Source of the DNA: an uncultured Brevibacillus sp.
Lineage (GTDB): Bacteria > Bacillota > Bacilli > Brevibacillales > Brevibacillaceae
Reading direction: 5' to 3'
NCBI RefSeq assembly: GCF_947502445.1
Contig: NZ_CANMZW010000009.1
Span: forward strand, 62,001-126,000
Length of the DNA stretch: 64,000 bases
Made by a program: the position numbers and the translations under genes. Each line of letters starts with the position of its first letter. Position 1 is the first letter of the stretch. The notes beneath the pieces were generated by a model that was not told the DNA's origin, made no database searches, and saw only the letters and a list, made by a program, of their open reading frames with translations. Below, piece after piece: positions 9,369 through 16,833 of this stretch.

Positions 9369-9405
9369 CCAGTTCAACACTTCTAACGTGTTTGACTGGA
9401 TTTTT
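9369..9405 (+). terminator. Rho-independent terminator between the two deacetylase genes
   Basis: CCAGTTCAACAC (9369-9380) faces GTGTTTGACTGG (9388-9399) with one or two mismatches and is followed by ATTTTTT. The two paralogous genes therefore probably have separate or only partly shared transcripts. Confidence 0.8.
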
Positions 9406-9457
9406 TGGCGAGAAGCATGCAGGGCGAGCACAAAAAAGAGATAAGGGAGTAGAAGCA

Positions 9458-10939
9458 ATGACAGTGGAAAAAATCAGTTTCAAGAAGCGCTGGCTGACAA
9501 AAACAATCGGAGTGACTACTGCTTTTGTCATGCTGTTTGGCGGTATCGGGTTGGAAGGCACCGTATTTGCAGCCGATGCAAAAACGGGAAAAGGAGCACC
9601 AGCACCAAGTGCGCCACCAGCCCCCAAAATCGTTCGCTATACAGGTGAGAAGAGCAAAGCCGTATCGATGGTGTATACAGCAAAGCCTGAGCTGGCGCTG
9701 ACGTTTAACGGTTTGGGAGACGAGAAGAAGCTGAATCAACTTTTAGCAGATTTGGATAAGTATAAAATCAAGGCGACATTTTTTTTACCAGGCGATAAAG
9801 TGGCCAAGCAGCCGCAGCTGGCAAAGCTGATTGTAGCGAAAGGGCATGAGATTGAAAACAACGCAGTGACCGGCAAAGATCTGGCGAATCTGAGCTACGA
9901 GCAGATTTATCAACAGATCAAAGAGAGCAAGGAACAGATCGTGAAGCATACGGGAATCACCCCGAAATATGTTCGTACCTGGATTGGCACCTACACGGAC
10001 GACATTCGTCTGGCAGCAGCTCACAATGGGCAGGAAGCAGTCATCGGGTACAGCTTTTTCCTGCATAACTGGCAAGATGAGACAGATGAGCAAAAGAGCA
10101 AGTATGTACGCCGATATATCAATCGCGGAGGCATCATCACACTCGATCTCGATGAAAATATTCATCTTTCCATCTCGATCCCGTTGATCGCAAAGGGAGC
10201 TGCTGATGCTGGATATCAATTCGTTCCCCTGCAGACGCTGATTGCACATGGGTCAGAGAAGAAGCCGCTGACAGCTATCGAGGGACATGACGCAGCGAAA
10301 ATCAATCCTGACTTCAGTGGTGCGACGTATAAAGCGGTCAAGCGTGTCGAAACAGATGAGAAGAAGGTTGCCATTACGATTGACGATTGGGGCAGCGACG
10401 AAACGGTTACAAAGATTCTCAATATCCTGGACAAGTATCATGTGAAATCTACCTTCTTCCTGCGGGCTGACGGGACAGTCAAGAACCCGAATTTGGCTCG
10501 TGCGATCCTGGAGGCTGGACATGATGTAGCGAATCACTCGTACTCCCATCCAATCAACACCCAGATTACGACGGAGCAGCTACAGCAGGAAATTGTCAAA
10601 GCCCATCAGATTATTACAGAAGCGATTCAACAAAAGCCTACGATGTATTACAGACCACCGGCAGGAGCGGTCAACGAGCAAGTACTAAAAGCGATTGCGG
10701 CGACAGGCTATGAAACCGTGGCCCTGTTTGATGTCATCCCTTCCGATCACGATAAGAGTAAAACGGCAGACGATATTGTAAAAACCGTGCTGGAACAAAC
10801 GAAAAGCGGAAGCATCATTCTTTTGCATATGCTCGATGATATTAGTACCGTTGAAGCATTGCCACGCATTATAGAAGGGCTGCAGGAGCAGGGGTATACC
10901 CTTGTCAAAATGACAGAGCTTGTGGAGCAGTCAGAATAG
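9458..10939 (+). CDS. Secreted polysaccharide deacetylase with tandem NodB domains (paralogue)
   Basis: Product of 493 residues; ATG at 9458 preceded by AAGGGAG. Here the N-terminus is a cleavable signal peptide (TKTIGVTTAFVMLFGG ... VFA-AD) and not a lipobox, so the protein is released or wall-held, unlike its lipoprotein neighbour. The two align along their whole length. The C-terminal domain has ITIDDWGS, HSYSHP, RPPAGAVN and ILLHMLDD. The N-terminal domain again has LTFNGLGD and HEIENNAVT in place of the catalytic Asp-Asp and His box. The pair arose by tandem duplication after the pseudo-domain had already formed. Probable role: deacetylation of cell wall polysaccharide. Confidence 0.85.
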   Translation: MTVEKISFKKRWLTKTIGVTTAFVMLFGGIGLEGTVFAADAKTGKGAPAPSAPPAPKIVRYTGEKSKAVSMVYTAKPELALTFNGLGDEKKLNQLLADLDKYKIKATFFLPGDKVAKQPQLAKLIVAKGHEIENNAVTGKDLANLSYEQIYQQIKESKEQIVKHTGITPKYVRTWIGTYTDDIRLAAAHNGQEAVIGYSFFLHNWQDETDEQKSKYVRRYINRGGIITLDLDENIHLSISIPLIAKGAADAGYQFVPLQTLIAHGSEKKPLTAIEGHDAAKINPDFSGATYKAVKRVETDEKKVAITIDDWGSDETVTKILNILDKYHVKSTFFLRADGTVKNPNLARAILEAGHDVANHSYSHPINTQITTEQLQQEIVKAHQIITEAIQQKPTMYYRPPAGAVNEQVLKAIAATGYETVALFDVIPSDHDKSKTADDIVKTVLEQTKSGSIILLHMLDDISTVEALPRIIEGLQEQGYTLVKMTELVEQSE

Positions 10940-10951
10940 CTTTGGTGAGCG

Positions 10952-10979
10952 AATCCCTTTCTTGCAAAGGGATTTTTTT
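10952..10979 (+). terminator. Rho-independent terminator
   Basis: AATCCCTTT pairs perfectly with AAAGGGATT across the loop CTTGC and is followed by seven T residues, just after the second deacetylase gene. Confidence 0.9.
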
Positions 10980-11007
10980 GCTGTTTTGGAGCGTGGCAAT
11001 TGTGTGA

Positions 11008-11062
11008 TTGACAGAAAAAAGGCTCTCTGGTATATTTTTTGACGATAATGATAATCAATTTC
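11008..11062 (+). promoter_or_regulatory. Sigma-A promoter with Fur box
   Basis: TTGACA (11008-11013), 17 bases, TATATT (11031-11036) is a near-consensus promoter. GATAATGATAATCAATTTC at 11044-11062 matches the 19-base Fur box closely and covers the expected start of transcription. It predicts iron-repressed expression of the following binding protein. Confidence 0.85.
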
Positions 11063-11093
11063 ATTTATGTAATTACATACTAGGGAGGCTTTC

Positions 11094-12113
11094 ATGCTAC
11101 GAAACAAACCACTCCAGGCTGTACTTGCTCTTGCTCTTATGTTCTCACTTTTTTTAACTGCATGTGGTGGAACAAACAGCTCAAATAGCAACACCGCTCA
11201 GTCAACAAGACAAGCAAAAGGTTCAACGGCAGAGCCAGCTGAGAAAGCGACAGAAGCGCCAGCCGAGAAAAAAATGCGCAGCTTTGAAACCAAAAAGGGA
11301 ACCGTTCAAATTCCTGATAAACCACAAAGAATCGTGACAGACTATTATGCGGGTGAGCTCGTGGCAGTTGGAGGAAATGTCATCGGGGCAGAAACCATGG
11401 CTTTCCAAAACCCATTCATTACAGAGCAATTGAAATCAGCACAAGATGTAGGGACTCGCGTGAATCTGGAAAAGGCATTGGAGCTCGCTCCTGATCTGAT
11501 CGTTGTCATGTATGAAGACAACTACGAAGCACTGTCCAAAATCGCACCCACGATCTTTATTCCATACGGAACAACGACGAACATCTATGATACCGTTACA
11601 TTGTTTGGTGATATCGTAGGCGACAAAGCAAAGGCTGATGAGTTCATTGCTGATTTTGACAAAAAAGCTACTGAAGGCCGTGAGAAGCTGAAAGGCATCG
11701 CAGACGAAAATACAACTGTCGGATTGTACGAGCTGACAAACAAAGGAGATTTGTGGATCTTCGGTGATAATGCCGGTCGCGGTGGTCAAACGGTGTACAA
11801 TGCATTGAAGCTGAAGATGCCGCACAAAGACTTGCCTGAGCAAACCGTGCAGCTGTCCATGGAGACATTGCCAGAATACGACGCGGACTATATGTTCCTG
11901 ACCTTCTATAACCCGGAGAACAACAGCGATGCTCTGAAAAACTTGAAGGAATCAGCGGTGTGGAAAGGTCTCCCTGCGTTTAAAAACAATCAGATCTTCT
12001 TCAACGATTTCGATACGTTCTACCGCTATGACCCGATCGCAGTCAAAGCGCATATCGATATGTTCGTAGATATGATTATCAAAAGACACGAAGAAAACAA
12101 AGCGAAAAAATAA
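11094..12113 (+). CDS. Iron-siderophore ABC transporter substrate-binding lipoprotein
   Basis: Product of 339 residues with lipobox LTAC (Cys24) and a Gly/Ser/Thr/Glu-rich linker, followed by a class III periplasmic-binding fold. KPQRIVTDYYAGELVAVGG and LELAPDLIVVMYEDNYEALSKIAPTI are the typical FecB/FhuD-type stretches. The gene stands alone between two terminators, with no permease or ATPase next to it; it may deliver its ligand to the fused permease encoded 8 kb downstream or to one elsewhere. The Fur box upstream makes iron transport the clear role. The particular siderophore cannot be told; resemblance is to YfiY/FpuA-like hydroxamate or citrate binders. Confidence 0.9.
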   Translation: MLRNKPLQAVLALALMFSLFLTACGGTNSSNSNTAQSTRQAKGSTAEPAEKATEAPAEKKMRSFETKKGTVQIPDKPQRIVTDYYAGELVAVGGNVIGAETMAFQNPFITEQLKSAQDVGTRVNLEKALELAPDLIVVMYEDNYEALSKIAPTIFIPYGTTTNIYDTVTLFGDIVGDKAKADEFIADFDKKATEGREKLKGIADENTTVGLYELTNKGDLWIFGDNAGRGGQTVYNALKLKMPHKDLPEQTVQLSMETLPEYDADYMFLTFYNPENNSDALKNLKESAVWKGLPAFKNNQIFFNDFDTFYRYDPIAVKAHIDMFVDMIIKRHEENKAKK

Positions 12114-12130
12114 TCAAGCGACGACATGGA

Positions 12131-12175
12131 AAATCCCCTTTTCGCAGATCATGTGCGTGGAAGGGGATTTTTTGT
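12131..12175 (+). terminator. Rho-independent terminator
   Basis: AAAATCCCCTT and AAGGGGATTTTTT form a long stem after the binding-protein gene. The same hairpin has A residues on its left side and could also stop leftward transcription. Confidence 0.85.
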
Positions 12176-12219
12176 GCTATCAATATAGCCGGGGGTGCGG
12201 GAGTGCTATCTAGTGACCC

Positions 12220-12930
12220 TTAACCCAAGAGCGTCATTTCTTTATTATGAATATCCAGCACTTTAATTTTCACAGTACCACCAAGATGATGTGACACTAG
12301 ATCAGACAATTCTTTTAGCGCCATATGAAACTCATCGCTTCTTGCTTCATCGATTAATTCAATGCAGAGGAATGCATTTTTCGTATTTTCTGTTAGCATC
12401 GTCCGCTGAGCTTCGCGCCAATTCCAGCATCTGCATATGGCTCCGTCATCATCTTTATAAACAATTTCACCTTCATATGGCGAAGCATTTTCCTCACCGC
12501 CCAATGGAATAAAAGGTTCGTTGCCATTTGCCTGCGTTAGCCGAATATCGCCTACAAAAGTATCGATATCTTCTCCACCACATGGAAATCCATAGCGCAA
12601 TGAAATGGAATTATAGATGTCAACAAGCGGGTTTATGGTTCCGATATGATTGCCATTTTTCACTCTTTTTAATAAAGCTTCAATGGAGCACCTTGCCCCT
12701 TTTTTGGTCTTGAATTTTTGAAAAGCTTCTCGCCATATGAATATGACTGGATTCGCACTGAATTCCTCCAGACTTAAGGATTTATGTGCTTCTTTCTCTG
12801 CATCCTGTAGCAGCTTCTCGTAGATTTCAACGTCTCGTATTGAATTATCAAGCCCCTGACAAATCACGGTGCCTATTTTTGCATGAGGGAATAACGACCA
12901 AAAATCATCTTCAATGATAAATCTCGTCAT
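12220..12930 (-). CDS. Stand-alone B3/B4 tRNA-binding-domain protein
   Basis: Product of 236 residues. The region from about residue 60 to 190 (SANPVIFIWREAFQKF, NPLVDIYNSISLRYGFPCGG, EGEIVYKDDDGAICRCWNW) is the pattern of the B3/B4 domain, first known from the beta chain of phenylalanyl-tRNA synthetase, where it edits mischarged Tyr-tRNA. Free-standing versions are widespread in bacteria; a trans-editing or amino-acid-sensing role is suspected for them but not settled. It is the last gene of a leftward run after a LysE-type exporter and a PaiB-like protein, facing a MocR regulator, which hints at amino acid stress. Confidence 0.75.
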   Translation of the reverse strand: MTRFIIEDDFWSLFPHAKIGTVICQGLDNSIRDVEIYEKLLQDAEKEAHKSLSLEEFSANPVIFIWREAFQKFKTKKGARCSIEALLKRVKNGNHIGTINPLVDIYNSISLRYGFPCGGEDIDTFVGDIRLTQANGNEPFIPLGGEENASPYEGEIVYKDDDGAICRCWNWREAQRTMLTENTKNAFLCIELIDEARSDEFHMALKELSDLVSHHLGGTVKIKVLDIHNKEMTLLG

Positions 12931-12953
12931 TGCATATCTCTCCTTATCTACCT

Positions 12954-13592
12954 CTATGTTTTGGACGGGCTGGCAAAAGCGGAGAAGACTCCAAGCGCGA
13001 TATATAAATAACCCGTTATCCGGTTCAGCAGCTTTGAACTCGCATTACTGCCCACAACCCGTTTTCGAATACTTGCTGCAAGAAAGGCATACAGACCATC
13101 GCTAATAAAAGCTAGGATAATAAATATCGCTCCTAAAAGCAAAAATTGTACGGAGACTGATCCAGCGGAAGGCGATATGAATTGCGGAAAGAAGGCTAAG
13201 AAAAAGAGTGCTGTCTTAGGGTTCATTACTTCTACAAGCGCTGATTCGTAAAAAATCTTTAGCAATTTTTTGCGAGGGGCTTTTGGAATTTCTGAAGTCG
13301 TGCTATCCGATGCAGAAAATAAAGTTTTGCACCCCAGATAGATCAGATAAGCAGCACCCAAGTATTTCACGATCGTAAAGGCTGTTGCGGATGTCATAAG
13401 GATCGCCGACACTCCAATTGCTCCAGCTAAAACGTGAACTGCACCACCAAGAGATACACCAAGAACGGATACAAGACCCGCCTTTTTCCCCTGATCTATA
13501 CTTCTTGCCATAATATAGAACACAGCTGGCCCAGGTATGATTAACAATGTAGCAGCAGCAACTACAAATAGCCAAATAGTTGAAAAATCCAT
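12954..13592 (-). CDS. LysE/RhtB family amino acid exporter
   Basis: Product of 212 residues with about six hydrophobic helices. The N-terminal stretch LLIIPGPAVFYIMARSIDQG is the family hallmark (P-G-P), followed by GVSLGGAVHVLAGAIG and NPKTALFFLAFFPQF, both typical of LysE/RhtB proteins. The start at 13592 follows GAGGAG by nine bases; the longer frame upstream overlaps paiB and is rejected. Members export amino acids such as leucine, threonine or homoserine lactone; the substrate here is unknown. It lies 49 bases after the paiB-like gene and is probably cotranscribed with it. Confidence 0.9.
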   Translation of the reverse strand: MDFSTIWLFVVAAATLLIIPGPAVFYIMARSIDQGKKAGLVSVLGVSLGGAVHVLAGAIGVSAILMTSATAFTIVKYLGAAYLIYLGCKTLFSASDSTTSEIPKAPRKKLLKIFYESALVEVMNPKTALFFLAFFPQFISPSAGSVSVQFLLLGAIFIILAFISDGLYAFLAASIRKRVVGSNASSKLLNRITGYLYIALGVFSAFASPSKT

Positions 13593-13641
13593 GAAAGGCA
13601 ACTCCTCGTTGTTTTTGTGCAAATAATTTACCTCTGGCCGA

Positions 13642-14265
13642 TCATTTAAATAACTCTTTCCGCTGCTCTCGCAACCACTCGGCAACCTGGATATCCCCTT
13701 GTTCGTTTGATTTTTCCAGCTCTGTTACAATCGATTTATAATCGGTGTCGTTGCGATTCTGGCTCATTTTGGCTGAAGCTTGAATAGAGGTGATTTCAAT
13801 TTCGAACCCAACGATGCCTTTCATTTGCTTCTCAAGAGACTCAGGATGAAACGTATCCCACAGCCTTCCATTTTCTCGGTGAGATTCATAGTGTGCAAGC
13901 ATAGAATCCAAAGCCGATTTCAGCTCATCCCAAGTGAGTATGCGTGCAGTTCCATACGCATGTACTGCGAGATAATCCCAAGTGGGAACCTCTTCGCGCT
14001 CATACCAGCTTGACGAAATGTAAGCGTGCGGTCCTTGGAAAATAAGCAACGCATCACTATTATTTTCCAAGGTTTTCTTTTGCATATTTCCGAATGCAAT
14101 GTGCCCGGTCACGTAAATTTTTCCTTCTTCTTCACGAATCTCGACAGGTATATGCGTAGCCAACGGGCGATTCTCATGGGTAGTAATCAACAAGGCAAAA
14201 GGGTTAGACTTCATCATTTGAACGGCCTCATCATGCTCCATACGATATTGCTTAGGAATGTACAT
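13642..14265 (-). CDS. paiB: PaiB-like FMN-binding split-barrel protein
   Basis: Product of 207 residues. The MYIPKQY start, the stretch NPFALLITTHENRPLATHIP, GHIAFGNMQ, ISSSWYEREEVPTWDYLAVHAYG and a C-terminal GFEIEITSIQASAKMSQN are the signature of the PaiB family, a flavin-reductase-like split barrel. In Bacillus subtilis PaiB is linked genetically to negative control of protease and sporulation genes; its biochemical role is not well defined. The second ATG (14265) is preferred because AAAGGATG lies eight or nine bases before it, whereas the first ATG sits inside that site. First gene of a leftward operon with the LysE exporter. Confidence 0.85.
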   Translation of the reverse strand: MYIPKQYRMEHDEAVQMMKSNPFALLITTHENRPLATHIPVEIREEEGKIYVTGHIAFGNMQKKTLENNSDALLIFQGPHAYISSSWYEREEVPTWDYLAVHAYGTARILTWDELKSALDSMLAHYESHRENGRLWDTFHPESLEKQMKGIVGFEIEITSIQASAKMSQNRNDTDYKSIVTELEKSNEQGDIQVAEWLREQRKELFK

Positions 14266-14377
14266 CGTAATCATCCTTTCTATTTAGAAATAAATCTTTG
14301 TAAAAAAATAATATGATTCAAACTGACATAAAAAAAGATACAATAATAAACAAATATACATGTCAGGAGGGATGTCA
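14266..14377. promoter_or_regulatory. Divergent regulatory region with inverted repeat
   Basis: This AT-rich stretch separates paiB from the MocR gene. CTGACAT at 14323-14329 and ATGTCAG at 14360-14366 are perfect inverted copies 30 bases apart, the second overlapping the ribosome binding site of the MocR gene. A TTCAAA/TACAAT pair 16 bases apart around 14317-14344 could be its promoter. The repeat is the best candidate for an autoregulatory site. Confidence 0.45.
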
Positions 14378-15760
14378 ATGAAAAACACTATTTTTACCTT
14401 CACAGAACACTCTCCTAAATACAAACAAATCTACGAGAAATTTAAATCATTTATTGAGCAAGGTGATCTTCTGACGAATGAGAAGCTGCCTTCTATTCGG
14501 CAACTGGCAGATTCCTTACATGTAAGCCGTAATACAACCTTAATGGCATATGAACAACTGGTTGCGGAAGGGTATATTCGCGGAGAGGGGCGACAAGGTT
14601 ATTTTGTCAATGAGTTAGAGCCGCTCATATCTCAGGGGGCATTCATCCTTCCGCATCCAAAGCAAACAGAGTCAGTAAAACCTCCGGTAGTTAATTTCAG
14701 GTCAGATGCCGTTGATCAAACACATTTCCCGCTGAAAATCTGGAGGAGGATTGCGAATCAAGTTTTAACGCTACCGGATAGCTTTCGATATGGAGAACCG
14801 TTCGGGGAAGTATGTCTGCGCGAACAAATCTCCACCTATTTGTTTCAATCACGTGGAGTGAAAACGAATCCGGATGCAATCGTTATCGGAAGCAGTACCC
14901 AACAAATGCTTGTATATCTTGGGCAGATTCTGAAGCAAGAGTTCCACAGCATTATTGTTGAAGATCCTGGTTACGACGGTGCTAGAGAAGCTTTTCAATT
15001 CCATCGTTTTATGTTTGAAACGTTGCCGGTTTATGAAACGGGGGCTGATTTTTCACAAATCGAGCAAATGAAATCTCGATTGATTTATATAACCCCTTCT
15101 CATCAAAGTCCAATTGGCGTAAGCATGTCAATTCAACAACGACAAATGCTTATTCACTGGGTTAACAAGATGTGTGGATATATTATCGAGGACGATTATG
15201 ATAGTGAATTCCGCTATACCCAAAAACCGTTTCCTGCTCTTGCCTCCATTGATTCAGCAAGAGTCATTTATTTAGGGAATTTCTCAAAATCATTTCTGCC
15301 AGGAATCCGTTTAACGTATATGGTGCTCCCCGAGTCAGTATTACATCGTTATAAAAAGTATTACTCTCATTTTGAGAGTCCTACTTCGCTTTTCAGCCAG
15401 CTCACAATGGCCAAATTTATGGAATTGGGAGAATGGAATCGTCATGTGAAACGAATGCGGCTCGTTTATAAGCGGAAAATGCTGCACCTCGTTTCGGAAA
15501 TAAAAAAGCACTTTGGCCAAAAAATTTCTGTTATTGGCGAGCAGTCTGGTTTGTACTTATTAATCAAATTGCATCTGGATCATACGGAAGAATGGTTAAT
15601 CCAGCGTGCATTTTCTTGTGGTGTAAAAGTGTGTCCCACCTCCCTCTACTTTATTAAAAATAGAGCCGATTACCCAATCATTAAGCTTGGATTTAGTCAT
15701 CTTTCTTGTGATGAAATTGAGCTTGGTGTCAGTCTGTTAAAAAAGGCATGGATTTCATAA
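14378..15760 (+). CDS. MocR family regulator (GntR HTH fused to aminotransferase domain)
   Basis: Product of 460 residues. The N-terminal winged helix (about 10-75) shows LPSIRQLADSLHVSRNTTLMAYEQLVAEGY; the rest is a fold-type I PLP enzyme domain, with VEDPGYDG, IEDDYDSEFRY and FSKSFLPGIRLTYMVLP, where the Lys of SKS should bind PLP. MocR proteins sense PLP or amino compounds and regulate vitamin B6, GABA, taurine or related genes. It faces the paiB-lysE-B3/4 genes, so it most likely controls these as well as itself. The start at 14378 sits seven bases after AGGAGG. Confidence 0.9.
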   Translation: MKNTIFTFTEHSPKYKQIYEKFKSFIEQGDLLTNEKLPSIRQLADSLHVSRNTTLMAYEQLVAEGYIRGEGRQGYFVNELEPLISQGAFILPHPKQTESVKPPVVNFRSDAVDQTHFPLKIWRRIANQVLTLPDSFRYGEPFGEVCLREQISTYLFQSRGVKTNPDAIVIGSSTQQMLVYLGQILKQEFHSIIVEDPGYDGAREAFQFHRFMFETLPVYETGADFSQIEQMKSRLIYITPSHQSPIGVSMSIQQRQMLIHWVNKMCGYIIEDDYDSEFRYTQKPFPALASIDSARVIYLGNFSKSFLPGIRLTYMVLPESVLHRYKKYYSHFESPTSLFSQLTMAKFMELGEWNRHVKRMRLVYKRKMLHLVSEIKKHFGQKISVIGEQSGLYLLIKLHLDHTEEWLIQRAFSCGVKVCPTSLYFIKNRADYPIIKLGFSHLSCDEIELGVSLLKKAWIS

Positions 15761-15764
15761 GACA

Positions 15765-15808
15765 AGCCCTCCTGTTAGTCATTTTCATCAGGAGGGCTCG
15801 GTTTTTTT
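15765..15808 (+). terminator. Rho-independent terminator
   Basis: GCCCTCCTG and CAGGAGGGC form a nine-pair stem followed by TCGGTTTTTTT, directly after the MocR gene. Confidence 0.9.
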
Positions 15809-15809
15809 A

Positions 15810-16053
15810 CTCTTCCTGACAATCTTACAAAAGAAAAGCCGGATACACCACCCAAAGCGTTTTCTCCGTTTTCCTCCTCACCACAACAGTCCGCAATCCA
15901 TCCGTCTTTTCTCCCTCCCACACCCAAATCTTACAAAACGTAAAGCAAACTGTAAGGTAGATCAATAGCACCTCCGCTCGAAACTCGGTACATTTAGTAG
16001 CGAGGAGAAACAACGATGGCAGTCGGATGTTACTTACGAATGGAGGATAAAAG
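15810..16053 (+). promoter_or_regulatory. Upstream region of the BceAB-like genes, with CTTACA/TGTAAG repeat
   Basis: The 244 bases hold no credible gene. CTTACA (15930-15935) and TGTAAG (15951-15956) are inverted copies, and CTTACA recurs at 15824. TGTAA half sites occur in the promoters of Bacillus BceAB-type transporters, bound by the cognate BceR regulator, but the spacing here is larger than in the known site, so the match is suggestive only. A GGAGG-type ribosome binding site precedes the ATG of the ATPase. Confidence 0.4.
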
Positions 16054-16821
16054 ATGAGCGTAGCTGTACTAGAAGTCAAAGACGTACAGAAAGTATACGG
16101 AAAGAAGGGAGAAAGCCAATCCCACGCACTAAAAGGGGTTTCACTGACGATTGAGAAAGGGGAGTTCGTCGGAATCATGGGTCCGTCGGGTTCCGGGAAA
16201 ACGACTCTGCTCAATGTCATATCCACACTGGACCGACCTACGGGAGGATTCATCCAGATCGCAGGCACGAACATTACACAAATGAAACAAAACCAGCTGG
16301 CTGATTTCCGGTCGCAGAAGCTAGGGTTCATTTTTCAGGATTTCAATCTGCTTGAAAACCTGTCGATCTACGAGAACATTGCCCTGCCACTTTCGCTCCA
16401 AGGCGTTTCTTCCAAAGAGATTGGTGCCAAAGTAAAGAAGGTAGCACAGACACTGGGCATCGAAGAAATCTTGTCAAAATATCCGGTTCAGGTTTCAGGC
16501 GGGCAAAAGCAACGTGCAGCCGCTGCTCGTGCACTGGTGCATGATCCAGCGATTTTATTGGCGGATGAGCCGACAGGAGCACTCGATTCCAAAAATGCAA
16601 AAAGCTTGCTCGAAACGATGACCGATTTGAACGAAAATCACCAGGTCTCGATCATGATGGTTACCCACGATGCATTCAGTGCCAGCTATTGCAAACGTAT
16701 CTTGTTCATTCAGGACGGCAATCTGTACACGGAAATTCATCGCACAGGGGATCGTCAGCAATTTTTCAAACAAATTCTGGATGTCCTTGCCGAGCTTGGT
16801 GCATCTCATGATGTGCGCTAG
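16054..16821 (+). CDS. BceA-like ABC transporter ATP-binding protein
   Basis: Product of 255 residues with Walker A GPSGSGKTT (about 43-51), Q-loop FIFQDFNLLENLS, signature VSGGQKQR, Walker B ILLADEPTGALD and switch VTHD. The length, the ALDSKNAKSLLE stretch and the large neighbouring permease place it in the BceA/YxdL/PsdA group, which moves or removes cell-wall-active peptide antibiotics such as bacitracin or lantibiotics. It is 12 bases upstream of the permease, so they are one operon. The histidine kinase and response regulator that normally accompany this group are absent on both sides. Confidence 0.9.
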   Translation: MSVAVLEVKDVQKVYGKKGESQSHALKGVSLTIEKGEFVGIMGPSGSGKTTLLNVISTLDRPTGGFIQIAGTNITQMKQNQLADFRSQKLGFIFQDFNLLENLSIYENIALPLSLQGVSSKEIGAKVKKVAQTLGIEEILSKYPVQVSGGQKQRAAAARALVHDPAILLADEPTGALDSKNAKSLLETMTDLNENHQVSIMMVTHDAFSASYCKRILFIQDGNLYTEIHRTGDRQQFFKQILDVLAELGASHDVR

Positions 16822-16833
16822 GAGGAGCAAAAG

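Noticed and set aside
15825..16331. Open frame of 168 codons on the minus strand before the BceA-like gene
   Set aside because: Overlaps the ATPase start and Walker A region; no ribosome site and no family resemblance.
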